56,012 bases of DNA from positions 1 through 56,012 of IMG/VR virus record IMGVR_UViG_3300027805_000018. One strand, 5' to 3'. The notes beneath the pieces are model-generated. The model worked only from the letters and a program-made list of their open reading frames with translations. It searched no databases and was not told the origin of the DNA. Position 1 is the stretch's first letter. The number at the start of each line of letters is the position of its first letter. The translations under genes were made by a program, and so were the position numbers. The DNA comes from a virus. Shown one piece after another: positions 54,693 to 56,012 of this stretch.

Positions 54693-55466
54693 TTATATAC
54701 CTACATCTTTTGAAACTGTTATTTTATACTTGTAACCTTTTTCAAAATAATCTTTATTTTCAGTAAAATATGATGGTGTTGCATCATTTAGAGAAGGGAA
54801 ATCTACATATATTTCAGGCTTCCAAGAATGCATCTGTATTACTGTTTCAATATTTTCCCAACGAGAAGGTGATTTTTGAATCTTTTTTCTTTGAGCCCTA
54901 AAGTATCTATTAGATAAAAAGTTAGATGCTGGACGAGCATTGAATGTAATAGTTACTCTTCCATCATTATTATCATTTGCTATATAAAATGATCCATTTG
55001 CTGGATCAACAGAATCAATATAGAATTCTGGATTTTTAGCTATAATTTGATAACTGCTATATGCTTCGGTTAAGATTGAGTTATCTTCTACTAAAATTTC
55101 TTCTATTTCCGGGATAACAGAAGTTGAGAAACCAGATGGTGTTGCTGCATCTTGTTTTGTAAATTTTATATATTCTTCTGCTACAACTTCATTTGCAGAG
55201 TCCAGCAAACCTACTGCTCTTATATAATATTCCTGACCAGAAACAAGAACCTTATCCCAGTAAAGAGTGAGTGTTCTAGATATTGTATTATAATCAGCTA
55301 ATGAATTAATTGTTTTAAAAGGACTAGATACAAGAGTTGGTGTCGCATCTGAGGTTTGAACAATAAATTTATCATTTGTTATAGAACTAATTTTTACCGT
55401 TCTACCAAATTTAATTTTTACTTTATCAACACCCACTGAGGCATAATCTATTAAATTTAATGGCAC
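54693..55466 (-). CDS. Structural protein with fibronectin-like domains
   Basis: A 257-residue protein starting at GTG 55466 with GAGGAG seven to eight bases upstream. KVKIKFGRTVKISSITNDKF, TLTLYWDKVLVSGQEYYIRA and YIDSVDPANGSFYIANDND-like strands give two Ig/fibronectin-like modules. The C-terminal half has RAQRKKIQKSPSRWENIE, then YFEKGYKYKITVS. It is the first gene after the capsid terminator and probably a virion decoration, baseplate or fibre-base protein (inference). Confidence 0.5.
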   Translation of the reverse strand: MPLNLIDYASVGVDKVKIKFGRTVKISSITNDKFIVQTSDATPTLVSSPFKTINSLADYNTISRTLTLYWDKVLVSGQEYYIRAVGLLDSANEVVAEEYIKFTKQDAATPSGFSTSVIPEIEEILVEDNSILTEAYSSYQIIAKNPEFYIDSVDPANGSFYIANDNNDGRVTITFNARPASNFLSNRYFRAQRKKIQKSPSRWENIETVIQMHSWKPEIYVDFPSLNDATPSYFTENKDYFEKGYKYKITVSKDVGI

Positions 55467-55519
55467 AATTTATCTCCTCAGAAAAAATACTGACACTTAA
55501 TTAGTAACAGGGTTTGTGC

Positions 55520-55587
55520 AAAAAAATAAGGGGCAGCTTTCGCTGCCCCCTACTTTCTAAGACTGTATCGTAACTATAACAGTCTTA
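55520..55587 (-). terminator. Strong Rho-independent terminator after the capsid gene
   Basis: Eight-base GC stem GGGGCAGC / GCTGCCCC (55530-55537 with 55542-55549), a four-base loop, then TTATTTTTTT on the minus strand. A second inverted repeat, TAAGACTGT / ACAGTCTTA (55558-55566 with 55579-55587), lies between it and the stop codon. It isolates highly expressed capsid transcription from the fibre operon. Confidence 0.9.
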
Positions 55588-55594
55588 AGGATTA

Positions 55595-56012
55595 TTACAA
55601 TGTAACGTTATTTGTAACTTCAACCTCGTAGCTACGAGCAAGGCTAACGTTCTTAGCAACAGTAATACCTTCACCATCGCCAAGCATTACAATGTCATAA
55701 CGCTCTTTCATCTTCATCGAACGAATGTCACGTGACGGATCATCAAACTGATCTGTGCTCATGTCATCCTTAACGAGAAGAGTTCCAACCTCATTACGGT
55801 CAATGAGGAACAGGTCTGACTTAGCTGGTGTTGCACCGCTCTTAGCTGTAAAGCTAACGAATGGTGATACTAGCACGTTCAAGCCCATAGGAGCTGTTGC
55901 GTTAAGAACGCCATCCTTCGACTGTGGACGGTAGCCCCAGCTGGTATTAACAGCTGATGCAGCGCCGCCCATGTGGAAGATCGAGTCCTTGAGGAAGACC
56001 GACCACATCAGT
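55595..56012 (-). CDS. Major capsid protein, C-terminal part
   Basis: The frame is open to the right window edge, so only the last 138 or so residues are visible. SDLFLIDRNEVGTLLVKDDM, DDPSRDIRSMKMKERYDI and the end LARSYEVEVTNNVTL fit the C-terminal P-domain and A-domain end of HK97-fold major capsid proteins. Codon choice differs sharply from neighbours: C-ending codons (TTC, CTC, GAC, ATC, AAG) dominate, as expected for a very highly expressed gene. A strong terminator follows directly. No in-frame CGG is visible. Confidence 0.7.
   Translation of the reverse strand, partial: LMWSVFLKDSIFHMGGAASAVNTSWGYRPQSKDGVLNATAPMGLNVLVSPFVSFTAKSGATPAKSDLFLIDRNEVGTLLVKDDMSTDQFDDPSRDIRSMKMKERYDIVMLGDGEGITVAKNVSLARSYEVEVTNNVTL

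Noticed and set aside
1-56012. tRNA genes, CRISPR arrays, insertion sequences, integrase or attachment sites
   Set aside because: None could be recognised by eye on either strand. In particular, no candidate tRNA that might read CGGN was found in this window.

Overview
The window is a virion-gene block of a low-GC, double-stranded DNA tailed phage with a contractile tail. It holds a sheath protein, tail-tube-fold proteins, tail assembly chaperones, giant tail or virion proteins, head-tail connectors, repeat-rich tail fibres and the C-terminal end of a major capsid protein. No bacterial chromosomal genes, tRNAs, integrase or insertion sequences are visible. The host cannot be named from the sequence. 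The many 2-oxoglutarate/Fe(II) oxygenase homologues and a DUF6065-like protein are typical of aquatic phages (inference).

Almost everything is on the minus strand, so transcription runs from 56012 towards 1. In that order: capsid C-terminus with a strong terminator (56.0-55.5 kb); fibre and adhesin region with four long repeat-rich proteins and two small FPP-repeat proteins (55.5-39.9 kb), including a glycosyltransferase-like gene; a non-structural island (39.9-27.1 kb) with ten putative 2OG-Fe(II) oxygenases, two glutathione-peroxidase-fold proteins, a methyltransferase-like protein, a membrane protein and small unknown genes, two of the oxygenases being on the plus strand behind a palindromic divergent promoter region; connectors (27.0-22.5 kb); two sheath-like proteins, one sheath and three tube-fold paralogues (25.4-18.5 kb); two tail assembly chaperones (18.5-17.3 kb); two giant proteins of about 2,272 and 2,042 residues (17.3-4.3 kb); and a partial tail/baseplate protein running off the left edge.

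The outstanding observation is translational. Eight genes look broken when read as triplets, and together they contain ten breaks. Every break lies exactly at an in-frame CGG codon, and every one is repaired by moving the frame +1, so that CGGA (8 sites) or CGGT (2 sites) behaves as one four-base codon, or the C is skipped and GGA/GGT is read as Gly. I checked the phase of the CCG trinucleotides on the plus strand by hand. Roughly 280 others are out of phase, and I found no in-frame CGG that is read through as an ordinary Arg codon in any gene. One gene has two CGG sites and its total length needs exactly two +1 shifts. Two diverged paralogues keep the CGG at the same aligned position. All apparent coding gaps over 100 bases (4060-4320, 16.8-17.0 kb, 17.6-17.9 kb, 25.66-25.80 kb, 40.16-40.36 kb, 45.5-46.27 kb, 47.47-47.58 kb) close once this rule is applied. 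I therefore annotate these as single genes with CGG-directed +1 recoding. The decoding agent (tRNA) is not in this window.

The genes appear to build a contractile-tailed virion with several tail fibres, while the oxygenase island may modify proteins or glycans. Placement of P4H-like oxygenases beside proline-rich FPP-repeat virion proteins suggests a substrate, but that is inference.
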